Shown: piece by piece, positions 34,365-43,731 of the stretch | How positions within the stretch are numbered: the first letter of the stretch is position 1 | Layout of the letters: the number at the start of each line of letters is the position of its first letter | DNA from: Mycobacterium sp. 852002-51163_SCH5372311 | GTDB lineage: Bacteria > Actinomycetota > Actinomycetes > Mycobacteriales > Mycobacteriaceae | Direction of reading: 5' to 3' | DNA length: 63,286 nt | Assembly (NCBI RefSeq): GCF_001667115.1 | Contig: NZ_LZIJ01000041.1 | Location: 1 to 63,286, forward strand | Program-made: the position numbers and the translations under genes | Notes under the pieces: generated by a model | The model's database searches: none | What the model saw: the letters and a program-made list of their open reading frames with translations, nothing else | What the model was told of the DNA's origin: nothing

Positions 34365-36272
34365 ATGGACCACAGGCTCTTCAAGCCGTCCATTGACTGG
34401 TCCGCGGCAATTCCGGAATCCCTCACCTGGCTCGCCATCGCCTGGCTGATCAGCGCCGTCTGTGTCGTGGCCGTATTGGCCGTCCTGAGGTATTCGACGG
34501 TGTGGGGCCGGCAGTTCTGGCGTATCAGCGGTGACTACTTCACCGGACGGCGTGCCCTGCGAGTCTGGGCGATGCTCGGTGTGTTGTTGCTGTTGGTCCT
34601 GCTGTCGGTGTATCTCGACGTGTTGCTCAGCTTCTTCTACAACGACATGTACTCCTCGTTGCAGACAGCGTTTGAAGGCGACGCAATGGGCGACGCAAAG
34701 GTATTTCGATCTGGCAGGGATGGCTTTTACAGCTCGCTGTTGCATTTCAGCGCGCTGGCCGCCATATACATCGCCAAGATCCTTCTCGACATCTATCTGA
34801 CTCAGCGATTCATCATCGCCTGGCGCATGTGGCTGACCCGGCGCCTCACCGACGATTGGCTGGAAGGAAAGGCCTACTACCGGGATCTGTTCATCGACGA
34901 GCCCATCGACAATCCCGATCAACGCATCCAGCAGGACATCGACGTCTTCACCGCCGGCGCCGGCGGCACCCCGAACATCCCGCGTAACAGCGCCCAGGAC
35001 ATCTTGCTGTTCGGCGCTGTCCACGCAGTCGCGTCGGTGATCTCGTTCGCCGCAATTTTGTGGAGGCTTTCCGGGCCTCTGCTTGGGGTGCCGCGCGCGA
35101 TGTTCTGGATTGTGCTGGTCTTTGTGTTGGTGGCGACCGTGATCGCGTTCTGGCTCGGGCGTCCCTTGATTTGGCTCAGCTTCAGCAACGAACGGCTCAA
35201 CGCCGCGTTCCGTTACGCGCTGGTGCGGCTACGCGACGCGGCCGAAGCGGTCGGTTTCTACCGAGGTGAGCGGGTCGAGCGAGCGCAGTTGTGGCGGCGA
35301 TTCACGCCGATCATCGACAACTACCGCAGGTACGTTCGGCGGACCATCGCGTTCGAAGGGTGGAACTGGTCGATGTCGCAAGTGATCGTCCCGCTGCCGT
35401 GGATAGTCCAGGCGCCACGACTGTTCGCGCATCAGATCAAATTCGGCGATGTCGTGCAGACCGCGTCCGTGTTCGGCCATATCCACGATTCGCTGTCGTT
35501 CTTCCGTAATCAATACGACAAATTCGCGGCCTATCGCGCGGCGATCATACGACTGAACGGGCTGGTGGAGGCGAACGAATCCGGACGCGCCCTACCGGCG
35601 ATCCTGGTCAAGCCGAGCCGAGACGTGGCCGTCGAGCTCGCGGGTGTCGAGGTGCGCACGCCGGCCGGAGACCGGCTGATCGACCCGCTCGACGTCGAGC
35701 TGGACGCTGGCTCGTCGCTGGTGATCATCGGTCAGTCAGGGTCCGGGAAGACCACCCTGTTGCGCAGCCTGGCCGAATTGTGGCCGTATGCCTCGGGGAC
35801 ACTGTCTTGCCCCGCCGGCGAGAACGCGACGATGTTCTTGTCGCAATTGCCCTATGTGCCGCTGGGGACGCTGCGCACCGTCGTGTGTTATCCGAATTCA
35901 CCCGACGACATTCCCGACCACACATTGCGGGAAACGCTGACAAAGGTCGCACTTGCGCCGCTCTGCGGCCGGCTGGACGAAGAGCGCGATTGGGCCAAGG
36001 TGCTCTCCCCAGGCGAACAGCAACGCATTGCCTTCGCCCGAATACTGCTCACCAAACCGAAAGCGGTCTTCCTCGACGAAAGCACGTCGGCGCTTGATGA
36101 AGGACTGGAATTCGCGCTCTACCAGATGCTTCGCACCGAATTGCCGGACTGCGTTGTGGTCAGCGTCAGCCATCGGCGTGCCGTCGAATTGCTGCACGAA
36201 CGTCAGCTGGAGTTGCTCGGCGACGGCCCATGGCGGCTGGGTCCAGTCGAGCGGGAGCCGGCGCAGGTGTAG
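34365..36272 (+). CDS. bacA: BacA-like ABC transporter (cobalamin and peptide uptake)
   Basis: 635-residue membrane-ATPase fusion equivalent to Rv1819c. The SbmA/BacA-type membrane domain occupies about residues 1-410 ([20 protein letters not shown] is a family hallmark). The ATPase follows with Walker [10 protein letters not shown], signature LSPGEQQR and Walker B AVFLDES. The M. tuberculosis protein imports vitamin B12 and hydrophilic antimicrobials such as bleomycin. PE_PGRS33, which follows in M. tuberculosis, is absent. Confidence 0.93.
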   Translation: MDHRLFKPSIDWSAAIPESLTWLAIAWLISAVCVVAVLAVLRYSTVWGRQFWRISGDYFTGRRALRVWAMLGVLLLLVLLSVYLDVLLSFFYNDMYSSLQTAFEGDAMGDAKVFRSGRDGFYSSLLHFSALAAIYIAKILLDIYLTQRFIIAWRMWLTRRLTDDWLEGKAYYRDLFIDEPIDNPDQRIQQDIDVFTAGAGGTPNIPRNSAQDILLFGAVHAVASVISFAAILWRLSGPLLGVPRAMFWIVLVFVLVATVIAFWLGRPLIWLSFSNERLNAAFRYALVRLRDAAEAVGFYRGERVERAQLWRRFTPIIDNYRRYVRRTIAFEGWNWSMSQVIVPLPWIVQAPRLFAHQIKFGDVVQTASVFGHIHDSLSFFRNQYDKFAAYRAAIIRLNGLVEANESGRALPAILVKPSRDVAVELAGVEVRTPAGDRLIDPLDVELDAGSSLVIIGQSGSGKTTLLRSLAELWPYASGTLSCPAGENATMFLSQLPYVPLGTLRTVVCYPNSPDDIPDHTLRETLTKVALAPLCGRLDEERDWAKVLSPGEQQRIAFARILLTKPKAVFLDESTSALDEGLEFALYQMLRTELPDCVVVSVSHRRAVELLHERQLELLGDGPWRLGPVEREPAQV

Positions 36273-36357
36273 CCGTATTCGAGCCTGCGGTCATGGCGCC
36301 GACCCTGCGCCTACGGCCGGGTTCCCCAAGGTTTTGCCGCCCTGGCCGCAGTCTCGA

Positions 36358-37848
36358 TCAGCGGGTGGCGGCGTGAGCTCCCGCGCGGCGGCCGAAGAAG
36401 GAACCCTCACCCAGTTGGGTGCCGCTCGCATACCCCTTGCCGTCCTGTGCGAGGTTGGACGCGCATGCGCCCACCGCGTACAGCCCGGGGATCACGCTGC
36501 CGTCGGCGCGCCGCACCTGGCCGTCGAGGGTGACTGCGAGGCCGCCGACGGTGAATCCGGAATACATTGCCCGACCAAGCGAGAGATCGAACACGGCCCA
36601 CGGGCCATTGTCTTGTGGCGCAAGGAATTCCGGCTGCTTGTGGAAATCCGGATCCTCGCCCTTGGCGGCGAACTCGTTGTAGCGTTCCAGCGTTGCCGCC
36701 AGGTTGCCGGCCGGAATGCCCAGCGCGGCTTCCATTTCAGCGATCGTCTCGTAGCCGTCGAGGAACCGGATCAGTGGCATGCCGGGCATCTCGGTGTGCG
36801 CTTCGTCGACGATCAGGTATGCGGTTTGGTCCGGCTGTTCCAGCACGAACGCCGAGGTACGCGAATGGTAGGAGTCCTCGGCGACGAAGCGTTTGCCCTC
36901 GTTGTTGACGATCACCCCGGTCAGCAGGATTTCCGGTGGGTAGGCGGCCGCGGTGATGAACAACTCGTCCATGTGTTCGGTGGCACCACCCGCCGAGACA
37001 CCCATCCGGATGCCAATGCCGTCGTCGTTCGGGTTACCAAGGATGTAAGGCGCCACGAGGCCGTGGTGTTTGGTGCGCCGCGGCTGACCCAGCGCCGGGG
37101 TGTGCTCGGCGACCATGTCCGGGTTCATCGCGAAACCGCCGGCCGCGATGACCACCGCTTTGGCCTTCACCGCGCCGGTTTCGGTGAAGTGCTTCCATGC
37201 CGCGCCGACCACGGCACCCCCCTCGTCGAGGATCAGATTGGTCGCCCCGGTCTCGTAGCGGATCTGTACTCCCAACGCATCGGCGCGTTTCACCAGCAGG
37301 TCGATAACCATGGCCGCGCCACCCAACTCACCGGGCACCGGCACCGAGTGCCCACGCGGCGCGGGTATGGCCTGCTCGCAGAAGGGCCACACCTTTTCGT
37401 TACCGGTATAGCTCAGGCCCTCGGTGCCCGGCGGCACCACCACTTTGCCCGGAAAGTAACTGCGCTCGAACTGGAAACCCAGGTCTTCCAGCCAGTTGAA
37501 ATGCTCGACGCTGCCCTCGCAGTACGCCCGAATCTTGGCATGGTCGGGCTTACGCGACACGGCGACCAGGTACTTGTACATCTCCTCAGGTGAGTCCGGG
37601 TGTCCCGTCGCCTGCTGGACCGCTGTCCCACCGCCCAGGTAGAAGTGCCCTCCGGCAAGGGAAGTGGTGCCGCCGGCCGCCGCGGCGCGCTCGAGGACCA
37701 GCACCCTCGCGCCGGCGGCGGCCGCGCTGACCGCCGCGCAGCCGCCGCCGATGCCGAAGCCGATCACCAGCACATCGACGTCGTCCGACCAGGACGTCAC
37801 CGTGTCCGCTTTGACCGTCGCCGGAATCTCGGTGCTCATCGGCGCCAC
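36358..37848 (-). CDS. FAD-binding oxidoreductase (fumarate reductase/ketosteroid dehydrogenase type)
   Basis: 496-residue flavoprotein equivalent to Rv1817. The FAD motif VLVIGFGIGGGCAAVSAAAAG lies near residue 30, with the class signature LERAAAAGGTTSLAGG. A C-terminal FAD loop reads GLYAVGACASNLAQDG. This family includes 3-ketosteroid dehydrogenases and fumarate reductase-like enzymes; the substrate is not identifiable. Convergent with the bacA-like gene. A VOC protein gene lies just upstream. Confidence 0.86.
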   Translation of the reverse strand: MAPMSTEIPATVKADTVTSWSDDVDVLVIGFGIGGGCAAVSAAAAGARVLVLERAAAAGGTTSLAGGHFYLGGGTAVQQATGHPDSPEEMYKYLVAVSRKPDHAKIRAYCEGSVEHFNWLEDLGFQFERSYFPGKVVVPPGTEGLSYTGNEKVWPFCEQAIPAPRGHSVPVPGELGGAAMVIDLLVKRADALGVQIRYETGATNLILDEGGAVVGAAWKHFTETGAVKAKAVVIAAGGFAMNPDMVAEHTPALGQPRRTKHHGLVAPYILGNPNDDGIGIRMGVSAGGATEHMDELFITAAAYPPEILLTGVIVNNEGKRFVAEDSYHSRTSAFVLEQPDQTAYLIVDEAHTEMPGMPLIRFLDGYETIAEMEAALGIPAGNLAATLERYNEFAAKGEDPDFHKQPEFLAPQDNGPWAVFDLSLGRAMYSGFTVGGLAVTLDGQVRRADGSVIPGLYAVGACASNLAQDGKGYASGTQLGEGSFFGRRAGAHAATR

Positions 37849-37891
37849 TCCTCTCCATCGCTGCTGCGCTCGGCATCGTCGCCGGCACTGC

Positions 37892-38392
37892 TCATCGCTG
37901 CTCCTGTTTTATGTAGTCGTAGAACGCTCTCATCTCCGTTGAGATATGGGCGATCTCGATGAACGGCACTCCGGCCTGGGGCGCTGACACGTAGCCGAAG
38001 CGGATTCCACCGGGCATCACACCCTGCTGGACAACCGGCGCGCCATTGGCCGCCGCTGCCACCAGTGTCGCGTCGAATTGCTCGGGGCTTTCGGCTTCCA
38101 CGCAGATGTGGTGCAGACCCGGCCCGTGATCGCGCAAAAAGTCACTATAGATGTTCTCGCCGCGGACCGGTGAGATCAGCTCCAACTGCATGTCGCCGAG
38201 ATAGCTCAGCGAGATGCTGGCGACGAAGTCCGCGGGCTCGCCGTGGTAGGTGCAGCTGTCCGGACCGAAATGGACGTCCGGGATGCGCACCCACTTCCTT
38301 ACGCCTAACAGGCCGGTGAGGGCCATTTCAGTGGCGTCAAGGTCGGTGGTGACCCACGCAATCTGCGTCGGCGATTGAACAGGAAGGCTCAT
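37892..38392 (-). CDS. VOC (glyoxalase-fold) protein
   Basis: About 166 residues with two beta-alpha-beta-beta-beta VOC repeats (TQIAWVTTDLDATEMALTGL and GLHHICVEAESPEQFDATL). Potential metal ligands are the His in GLHHICVE and the Glu in VPFIEIAH. The ATG at 38392 (MSLPVQ) fits the family start; 12 more codons are open upstream. I do not recall this gene at this place in M. tuberculosis. It probably shares a transcript with the downstream flavoprotein, so both may act in one catabolic step. Confidence 0.82.
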   Translation of the reverse strand: MSLPVQSPTQIAWVTTDLDATEMALTGLLGVRKWVRIPDVHFGPDSCTYHGEPADFVASISLSYLGDMQLELISPVRGENIYSDFLRDHGPGLHHICVEAESPEQFDATLVAAAANGAPVVQQGVMPGGIRFGYVSAPQAGVPFIEIAHISTEMRAFYDYIKQEQR

Positions 38393-38526
38393 CGTCTCGC
38401 AGGATAACCCAGCGCTGAGAAAGCCCATAGCACGCCAACGCGGCCTGAACTACCTTTGCCGAGGTCAGCACCGAACGCACCGCTGAAGGCCGGGTGAACA
38501 CGTTCTAATTCCGGCTACAAGGCACG

Positions 38527-39210
38527 TCAATGCTGGGCCAGCACGTCCACCAGCAGCTGTACTTGCGTGTCGAATACCGACTCGGGGTCGGTGAGGGTGT
38601 CGGCGCCGTACTGGCCGAAGACCTCCAGGCTGATCGCGCCCACCACTGCCGCCCAGAGCAGAAAGCATTTGGCAATGACATGATCGTCGCCCGGAAAGCC
38701 GAATTCTTGTCGCAGACGCTCGAAGTCTGACGACATCGGTTGCGAGACAACGTCATTGGTCAGCCGGACGTCCCCGGTCGCTATCCCCGCGGCAATTGCG
38801 TCGAAGAACGCCCCGACGACGCGGGTACCGACGCCGACCGTGCGTTCGGCTGGCGCGTGATAGCCGGGCACGGGGCTGCCGTAGAGCAGGGCCCAGCGCG
38901 CAGGATGCGCGAGGGCCCATCGGCGAGCCGCCCGCGCGATAGCGATAACGTCCTCGCTCCACAGGTCGGGTACGCCCTCGCGGGCTTGGTCGACGGCGTC
39001 GGCCAAATCCGAATAGGCGTCAACGAGCAACAAAGTCAGCAACTCGTCTCGGCTGGATACATACCGGTACACGGCCGAGGACACCATTCCCAAGTCGCGG
39101 GCTATGGCGCGCAGCGACAACCCGGCAGCGCCATGGTCGATCAGGTGCCGACGGCCGAGTTCGACGATTCTGCCCTCGATCTGCTCCCGCGATTCCTGAC
39201 GTTTGCCCAC
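38527..39210 (-). CDS. TetR-family repressor (Rv1816-like)
   Basis: 227 residues: N-terminal TetR helix-turn-helix (GLSLRAIARDLGMVSSAVYRYVSS) and a ligand-binding C-terminal half. Divergently transcribed from the nitroreductase-like gene across a 118-base region that contains two inverted repeats. TetR regulators commonly control the divergent neighbour and themselves, so the nitroreductase-like gene is the best target guess; the VOC/flavoprotein pair downstream is a second. Confidence 0.9.
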   Translation of the reverse strand: MGKRQESREQIEGRIVELGRRHLIDHGAAGLSLRAIARDLGMVSSAVYRYVSSRDELLTLLLVDAYSDLADAVDQAREGVPDLWSEDVIAIARAARRWALAHPARWALLYGSPVPGYHAPAERTVGVGTRVVGAFFDAIAAGIATGDVRLTNDVVSQPMSSDFERLRQEFGFPGDDHVIAKCFLLWAAVVGAISLEVFGQYGADTLTDPESVFDTQVQLLVDVLAQH

Positions 39211-39260
39211 CTGGCCAGTCTCGCATAATCGAGATCACCGCTCTTGCTTTTCCCGCTGGC

Positions 39261-39280
39261 CTGTGGCACGGTGACCACAG
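39261..39280. promoter_or_regulatory. Inverted repeat, possible TetR operator
   Basis: CTGTGG and CCACAG separated by 8 bases, in the TetR/nitroreductase-like divergent region next to the stronger palindrome at 39283. Confidence 0.4.
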
Positions 39281-39282
39281 AA

Positions 39283-39297
39283 GAGAGCAGTGCTCTC
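39283..39297. promoter_or_regulatory. 15-bp palindrome, candidate TetR operator
   Basis: GAGAGCA-G-TGCTCTC is a perfect odd palindrome between the divergent TetR and nitroreductase-like genes, 32 bases before the latter's start. Position and symmetry fit an operator for the neighbouring TetR protein. Confidence 0.5.
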
Positions 39298-39328
39298 GAT
39301 TGCCGATCACTCTGGAGAGGACTGCCCC

Positions 39329-39790
39329 ATGCCCACTCGATACGACCAACCCAACCGCACCGTCCGAGCCGCCAACACAGTAGTCCGCTGGCTCGCCGAA
39401 CTGGGGATAAGCATCGCCGGAACCCAGGCGCTGCGCGTCCGCGGCCGCAAGACCGGCAAACAACGCGGCGTGGTGGTCAACTTGCTGTCCGTCGACGGTG
39501 TGGACTATGTCGTCTCACCACGGGGCAACACGCAATGGGCGCGCAACGTCCGGGCCGCAGGTGTCGTCGAAGTGGGACCACGCTGGCCACTATTCTCGAC
39601 AAGCGCACGCGCCGGCATCAGCGAGGTGCCCGACGACGCGAAACCCGAACTGCTCAGGCGCTATCTGGCCAGGTGGTACTGGCAGGTCAAGGATTACGTG
39701 CTGGGGTTGACCCCAGAATCCGGCGACGACGAGTTGCGCGCTGCAGCACCATCCATACCGGTATTCGCCCTGCACCCGGCCACCCGCTGA
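39329..39790 (+). CDS. Deazaflavin (F420)-dependent nitroreductase-family protein
   Basis: 153 residues in the split-barrel Ddn/AOF family: RVRGRKTGKQRGVVVNLLSVDG and YVVSPRGNTQWARNVRAAG are the usual F420-binding region. Members reduce quinones or enones with F420H2, and Ddn activates nitroimidazole drugs. ATG at 39329 with GGAGAGGA 8 bases upstream. Not recalled at this place in M. tuberculosis. Probably controlled by the divergent TetR gene. Confidence 0.85.
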   Translation: MPTRYDQPNRTVRAANTVVRWLAELGISIAGTQALRVRGRKTGKQRGVVVNLLSVDGVDYVVSPRGNTQWARNVRAAGVVEVGPRWPLFSTSARAGISEVPDDAKPELLRRYLARWYWQVKDYVLGLTPESGDDELRAAAPSIPVFALHPATR

Positions 39791-39802
39791 CCTCGATGGC
39801 GG

Positions 39803-40462
39803 CTATCCCGCGCCGGCGAGGTCCGCGTTGGCCTGCTCGGAGATGTTGCGCCAGGACACGGCGGCCGGCAAATCTCCCCACACGCTGTTGAAGATTCCGA
39901 CGATCTGGGCGCTGCCCCCGTTGGACACGTACACCGGCCCACCCGAATCGCCCTTCTGGCTGACGACGCCGTGGGACATGGTGAACCAGCCGTTGTTTAC
40001 GCTTTCGACGGTTCCGCAGGTTTCACCGGTGGTGACCCCGAAATGGCAGATCGCCTGGCCGGGCGCGACCGGGGCTCCCCTGCCTTCCAGCGGGCGACCG
40101 CCGGGCAGGACGTTGCTCACCGCGACGTTGTCGGCTAGCACAATCGCCTCGTAGTCGGTGATCATCTGGTCGGTGGCGACCGTCGTGCCGGTAGGTGTGT
40201 TGTCTCGGAAGGCTGCCATATGCCCGATGACATTGTTGGCCCAATCAGTGACCACGCCCCCGCCCCGGCAATGGCCGGCGGTGTAGGCGATTCTGCGGCC
40301 CGGGTCGACGTAACCCAGCGTGCACAGTTTGCTGTCCTGATGGATCTCCATGCCGGGGAACACTGCCGGCGGGTCCGCGCTGGCCGTCCCGGGTAGCAGC
40401 CCGGCCAGCACTACCGACACCGCGCTCGCGGCCGACCCGCGCATTGCCCAGCGACGCACCAT
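39803..40462 (-). CDS. Secreted trypsin-like (S1) protein (Rv1815-like)
   Basis: 219 residues with a signal peptide (about 1-29, cleavage after TASA). Chymotrypsin-fold elements: TAGHC with the catalytic His, and GDSGGP with the Ser; an Asp candidate lies in the middle. Extracellular serine protease is likely, though activity is unproven for Rv1815. Convergent with the nitroreductase-like gene, 12 bases apart. Confidence 0.88.
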   Translation of the reverse strand: MVRRWAMRGSAASAVSVVLAGLLPGTASADPPAVFPGMEIHQDSKLCTLGYVDPGRRIAYTAGHCRGGGVVTDWANNVIGHMAAFRDNTPTGTTVATDQMITDYEAIVLADNVAVSNVLPGGRPLEGRGAPVAPGQAICHFGVTTGETCGTVESVNNGWFTMSHGVVSQKGDSGGPVYVSNGGSAQIVGIFNSVWGDLPAAVSWRNISEQANADLAGAG

Positions 40463-40572
40463 CGCACTCCGCTCCGTCGGGGCCGGCGAATGACGCCGGC
40501 CGCAGATCGAGGTTGTGACCTTGAGGTTGGGACCCCCCTCTCCCTAGCTTTTCGCGCCGGCCACTGCGAGCG

Positions 40573-41535
40573 TTACCCGGATTTGGCCAACGCCCCCGCG
40601 TCGTCGGCCTGTCGCGCCGCGCGTGGCTCCCAGCCGGGCGGGCCGAAGACATAGCCCAGGCGATCGCGAAGCCGGGTGGCCGACCGCCAGTCGCGGGCGA
40701 TAGCCATGTACTCGCGCGTCTGCAACTTCCAGATGTTGAAGGTGTCGACCTGCTTGGTCAGACCGTAATGCGGGCGGAACACCTCAGGCTGGAAGGTTCC
40801 GAACAATCGGTCCCAGATGATCAGGATGCCGCCGTAATTCTTGTCCAGGTACAGCTTGTCCATCCCGTGGTGCACCCGGTGATGCGACGGCGTGTTGAAC
40901 AGGAATTCGAAGGGCCGTGGCAACTTGCCGATTCGCTCGGTGTGCACCCAGAACTGGTAGATCAAGTTCAGCGACCAGCTGAAGTACACCATCCACGGGG
41001 GAAGCCCGAGCAGCGGCAACGGGATCCACATCACGACCTCGCCACTGTTGTTCCACTTCTGCCGCAACGCGGTGGCCAGGTTGAAGTATTCGCTGGAGTG
41101 GTGGGCCTGATGCGTGGCCCAGATCAGCCGAACCCGGTGCGCGATGCGGTGGTAGCCGTAGTAGAGCAAGTCGACGCCGACGACCGCGATGACCCACGTG
41201 TACCACTGGGTTGGCGAGAGGTGCCAGGGCGCGACGTACGCATAGATCGCCGCGTAGCCGAGCAGAGCCAGCGCCTTCCAGGCGGCGGAAGTGGCCACCG
41301 AAACCAAGCCCATGGAGATGCTTGCCATGGAATCGCGGGCCAGGTAGGCGCCGGTCGCCGGGCGTGCGAGCGCTGGGTCCGCTATCTCCTCGGGCCGTTC
41401 CGCAGCGATGCGTGCGAGCTTGCGGGCCGCCGTCCACTCCAGAATCAGCAGCAACAGAAAGAAGGGGATGGCGAAGAGCACCGGGTCCCGCATTTGCTCG
41501 GGTAGCCCGAACCAGAATCCGGCCAGCGCGTCCAC
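40573..41535 (-). CDS. erg3: Sterol desaturase/fatty acid hydroxylase-family protein (Rv1814-like)
   Basis: 320-residue integral membrane di-iron enzyme. His clusters HRIAH, HQAHH and HRVHH are the conserved metal ligands. It has about four hydrophobic segments, beginning LFAIPFFLLLLILEW. The erg3 name comes from similarity to sterol C5-desaturase; the mycobacterial substrate is unknown. GTG start at 41535. Divergent from the lipase gene, 77 bases apart. Confidence 0.88.
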   Translation of the reverse strand: MDALAGFWFGLPEQMRDPVLFAIPFFLLLLILEWTAARKLARIAAERPEEIADPALARPATGAYLARDSMASISMGLVSVATSAAWKALALLGYAAIYAYVAPWHLSPTQWYTWVIAVVGVDLLYYGYHRIAHRVRLIWATHQAHHSSEYFNLATALRQKWNNSGEVVMWIPLPLLGLPPWMVYFSWSLNLIYQFWVHTERIGKLPRPFEFLFNTPSHHRVHHGMDKLYLDKNYGGILIIWDRLFGTFQPEVFRPHYGLTKQVDTFNIWKLQTREYMAIARDWRSATRLRDRLGYVFGPPGWEPRAARQADDAGALAKSG

Positions 41536-41612
41536 AGCACCTAGATTACGGCGCGCCGCTCTTAGCAGCTGAGCGCCTACGGATCCCGGCGTGTGGGTAC
41601 AGACTGTTCGTG

Positions 41613-42533
41613 ATGAGATCGACGAACCACGGGATGCTCAACAGAGGCTTCACCCAGCGACTGCTTCGCGCCACGGGAGTGCGCAATCGGCTCTTTCCGG
41701 CCGCAAAGCTGGACTATTGGGCGGCCCACCCGCGGTTGCCCTATGCCGGCCAACCGTCCAAGCGCGTCCTGAAGAAGGTCGATGTCACTCGGGAAGCCAT
41801 CAACAACCGTTTGCTGTATCAGGTCACCCCGCGCCTGGCCGATGGTGCAGCCCCTGCGGGTCACGTGCTCTATCTGCACGGCGGGGCTTACGTGCTCGAC
41901 CTGATGCCGCATTTCCATTGGCCCGCTATCGCCAAGTTGTCGAACATGTTGCGGCGCAAGATGACTGTGCCGATCTATCCCATTGCTCCTGAGCACACCT
42001 ACCGCGAGGTATTTCCGTTCCTGCTGCAGGTGTATCGCCGCATGCTGGACGGCGCTGAGCCGAGTTCGATTGCCTTCATGGGTGATTCGGCGGGCGGCGG
42101 TATGGCTTTCGCGTTGTGCCATGCCGTGCGCGACGCGGGTCTCCCCCCGCCCAGCGATGCCGTGTTGCTGTCCCCCTGGATGCATGTCGGACTGCCGGAC
42201 CCCGACGTGCCGGCCGTCGCCAAGATCGACCCGTTTCTCAACCTGGATGACATGCGCGCCGCGGGCATCCGCTACGCCGGTGGCGACCCGTTGGACACTC
42301 CCCTGGTCAGCCCCAGCGTGGGACCGCTGGTCGAGCTGCCGCGCTTGACGATATTCACCGGAACCCATGACGTGCTCAACCCCGACGCCCGGGCCTTTCG
42401 CAAGCGAGCGGCAAACGAAGGTCTCGATATCGGCTGGCACGAACTCGACGGAGGCCTGCACGCGTGGATGATGCTGCCGGGTCGCGAGGCGGCGGTCGCG
42501 CTGGAGCAGGTCCGTCAGGTGTTGAGCCATTGA
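41613..42533 (+). CDS. HSL-family lipase/esterase
   Basis: 306-residue alpha/beta hydrolase of the hormone-sensitive lipase family: oxyanion motif YLHGGAYV, nucleophile GDSAGGG, acid Asp in GTHDVLNPD, His in GGLHAWM. The ATG at 41613 is the best start; the longer open frame upstream runs through the divergent desaturase gene. The stop TGA overlaps the TTG start of the next gene, so the two are translationally coupled. Not present here in M. tuberculosis as I recall. Confidence 0.87.
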   Translation: MRSTNHGMLNRGFTQRLLRATGVRNRLFPAAKLDYWAAHPRLPYAGQPSKRVLKKVDVTREAINNRLLYQVTPRLADGAAPAGHVLYLHGGAYVLDLMPHFHWPAIAKLSNMLRRKMTVPIYPIAPEHTYREVFPFLLQVYRRMLDGAEPSSIAFMGDSAGGGMAFALCHAVRDAGLPPPSDAVLLSPWMHVGLPDPDVPAVAKIDPFLNLDDMRAAGIRYAGGDPLDTPLVSPSVGPLVELPRLTIFTGTHDVLNPDARAFRKRAANEGLDIGWHELDGGLHAWMMLPGREAAVALEQVRQVLSH

Positions 42534-43726
42534 CCGACGTGATAGTGATTGGCTCCGGGTTCGCCGGCCTGTGGGCGGCGCTAGGGGCTGCCCGGCGTGT
42601 TGACGAGCTGGCCGTCCCGACGGGCACGGTCGACATTACTGTGCTGAGCGCCAAGCCATTCCACGACATTCGGGTCCGCAACTACGAAGCCGATCTGAGC
42701 GCCTGTCGCATTCCGCTCACCGATGTGCTCGACCCCGCCGGAATTGGGCACGTCGCCACCGAGGTGACCGCGATCGACACGGAAGCGCGCACGGTTGCGA
42801 CGTCGGACGGCACTACCTACCGCTACGACCGGCTGGTTCTCGCCGCGGGCAGCCACGTGCTCAAGCCCGGCATTCCGGGTCTGCGTGACTTCGGTTTTGA
42901 CGTCGACACCTACGACGGCGCCGTCGCGTTGGATCGTCACCTGCGCAGGCTGGCCGACGGGCCGCCCACTGCCGGGTCTGCGACGGTGGTCGTGGTCGGA
43001 GCCGGTCTGACCGGAATCGAAGTGGCCTGCGAATTGCCGGGCCGGCTGCGGACGACGTTCGCTCGCAATGGCGTCTCGCCCAGGGTGGTGCTGGTCGACC
43101 ACAATGTCGTCGGCTCGGATATGGGCGCGTCGGCACGGCCGGTGATCGAACGGGCGTTGTCGGACAACGGTATCGAGACCAGGGCCGGTGTGCGCGTCAC
43201 CGCCGTCGGCCAAGACAGTGTGTCGCTGTCAACTGGTGAGCAGATCCCGACGGCCACCGTGGTGTGGTGTGCCGGCATGCGGGCCAGTCCGCTGACCGAA
43301 CAGCTGCCGGTGGCCCGCGACCGGCTGGGACGCGTGCAGGTCGACGATCATTTGCGGGTGATCGGTATTCCCTCGGTGTTCGCCGCAGGTGACGTGGCCG
43401 TCGCCCGCATGGACGACCAGCACGTCTCGGTGATGTCGTGCCAGCACGGGCGCCCGATGGGCCGCTACGCGGGCTACAACGTGATCAGCGACTTATTCGG
43501 CGAGCCGCTGCTGACACTTCGGATCCCTTGGTACGTAACGGTTCTCGATCTTGGACCGGCCGGCGCGGTGTACACCGAGGGCTGGGATCGGGCAGTGGTT
43601 GCCCAAGGAGCTCAGGCCAAGACGACCAAACAGACCATCAACACAAAGCGGATCTATCCACCGCTGACCGGAAACCGCGCCGACCTGCTGGCCGCGGCAG
43701 CACCCGATCTGCAGGCCCGACCGTAA
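42530..43726 (+). CDS. NDH-2-like FAD oxidoreductase (Rv1812c-like)
   Basis: 398-residue pyridine nucleotide-disulphide oxidoreductase fold with FAD motif VIVIGSGFAGLW, NADH motif VVVGAGLTGIEVACE and the C-terminal FAD contact VFAAGDVAVAR. It lacks the C-terminal amphipathic anchor of Ndh. The TTG at 42530 aligns with the M. tuberculosis start and overlaps the lipase stop. Electron acceptor unknown. Convergent with mgtC, 5 bases apart. Confidence 0.85.
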   Translation: MTDVIVIGSGFAGLWAALGAARRVDELAVPTGTVDITVLSAKPFHDIRVRNYEADLSACRIPLTDVLDPAGIGHVATEVTAIDTEARTVATSDGTTYRYDRLVLAAGSHVLKPGIPGLRDFGFDVDTYDGAVALDRHLRRLADGPPTAGSATVVVVGAGLTGIEVACELPGRLRTTFARNGVSPRVVLVDHNVVGSDMGASARPVIERALSDNGIETRAGVRVTAVGQDSVSLSTGEQIPTATVVWCAGMRASPLTEQLPVARDRLGRVQVDDHLRVIGIPSVFAAGDVAVARMDDQHVSVMSCQHGRPMGRYAGYNVISDLFGEPLLTLRIPWYVTVLDLGPAGAVYTEGWDRAVVAQGAQAKTTKQTINTKRIYPPLTGNRADLLAAAAPDLQARP

Positions 43727-43731
43727 GGCGT

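Noticed and set aside
41211..41612. N-terminal extension of the lipase
   Set aside because: Runs antisense through the desaturase gene and has a basic shadow-frame composition; the family homology starts at 41613.
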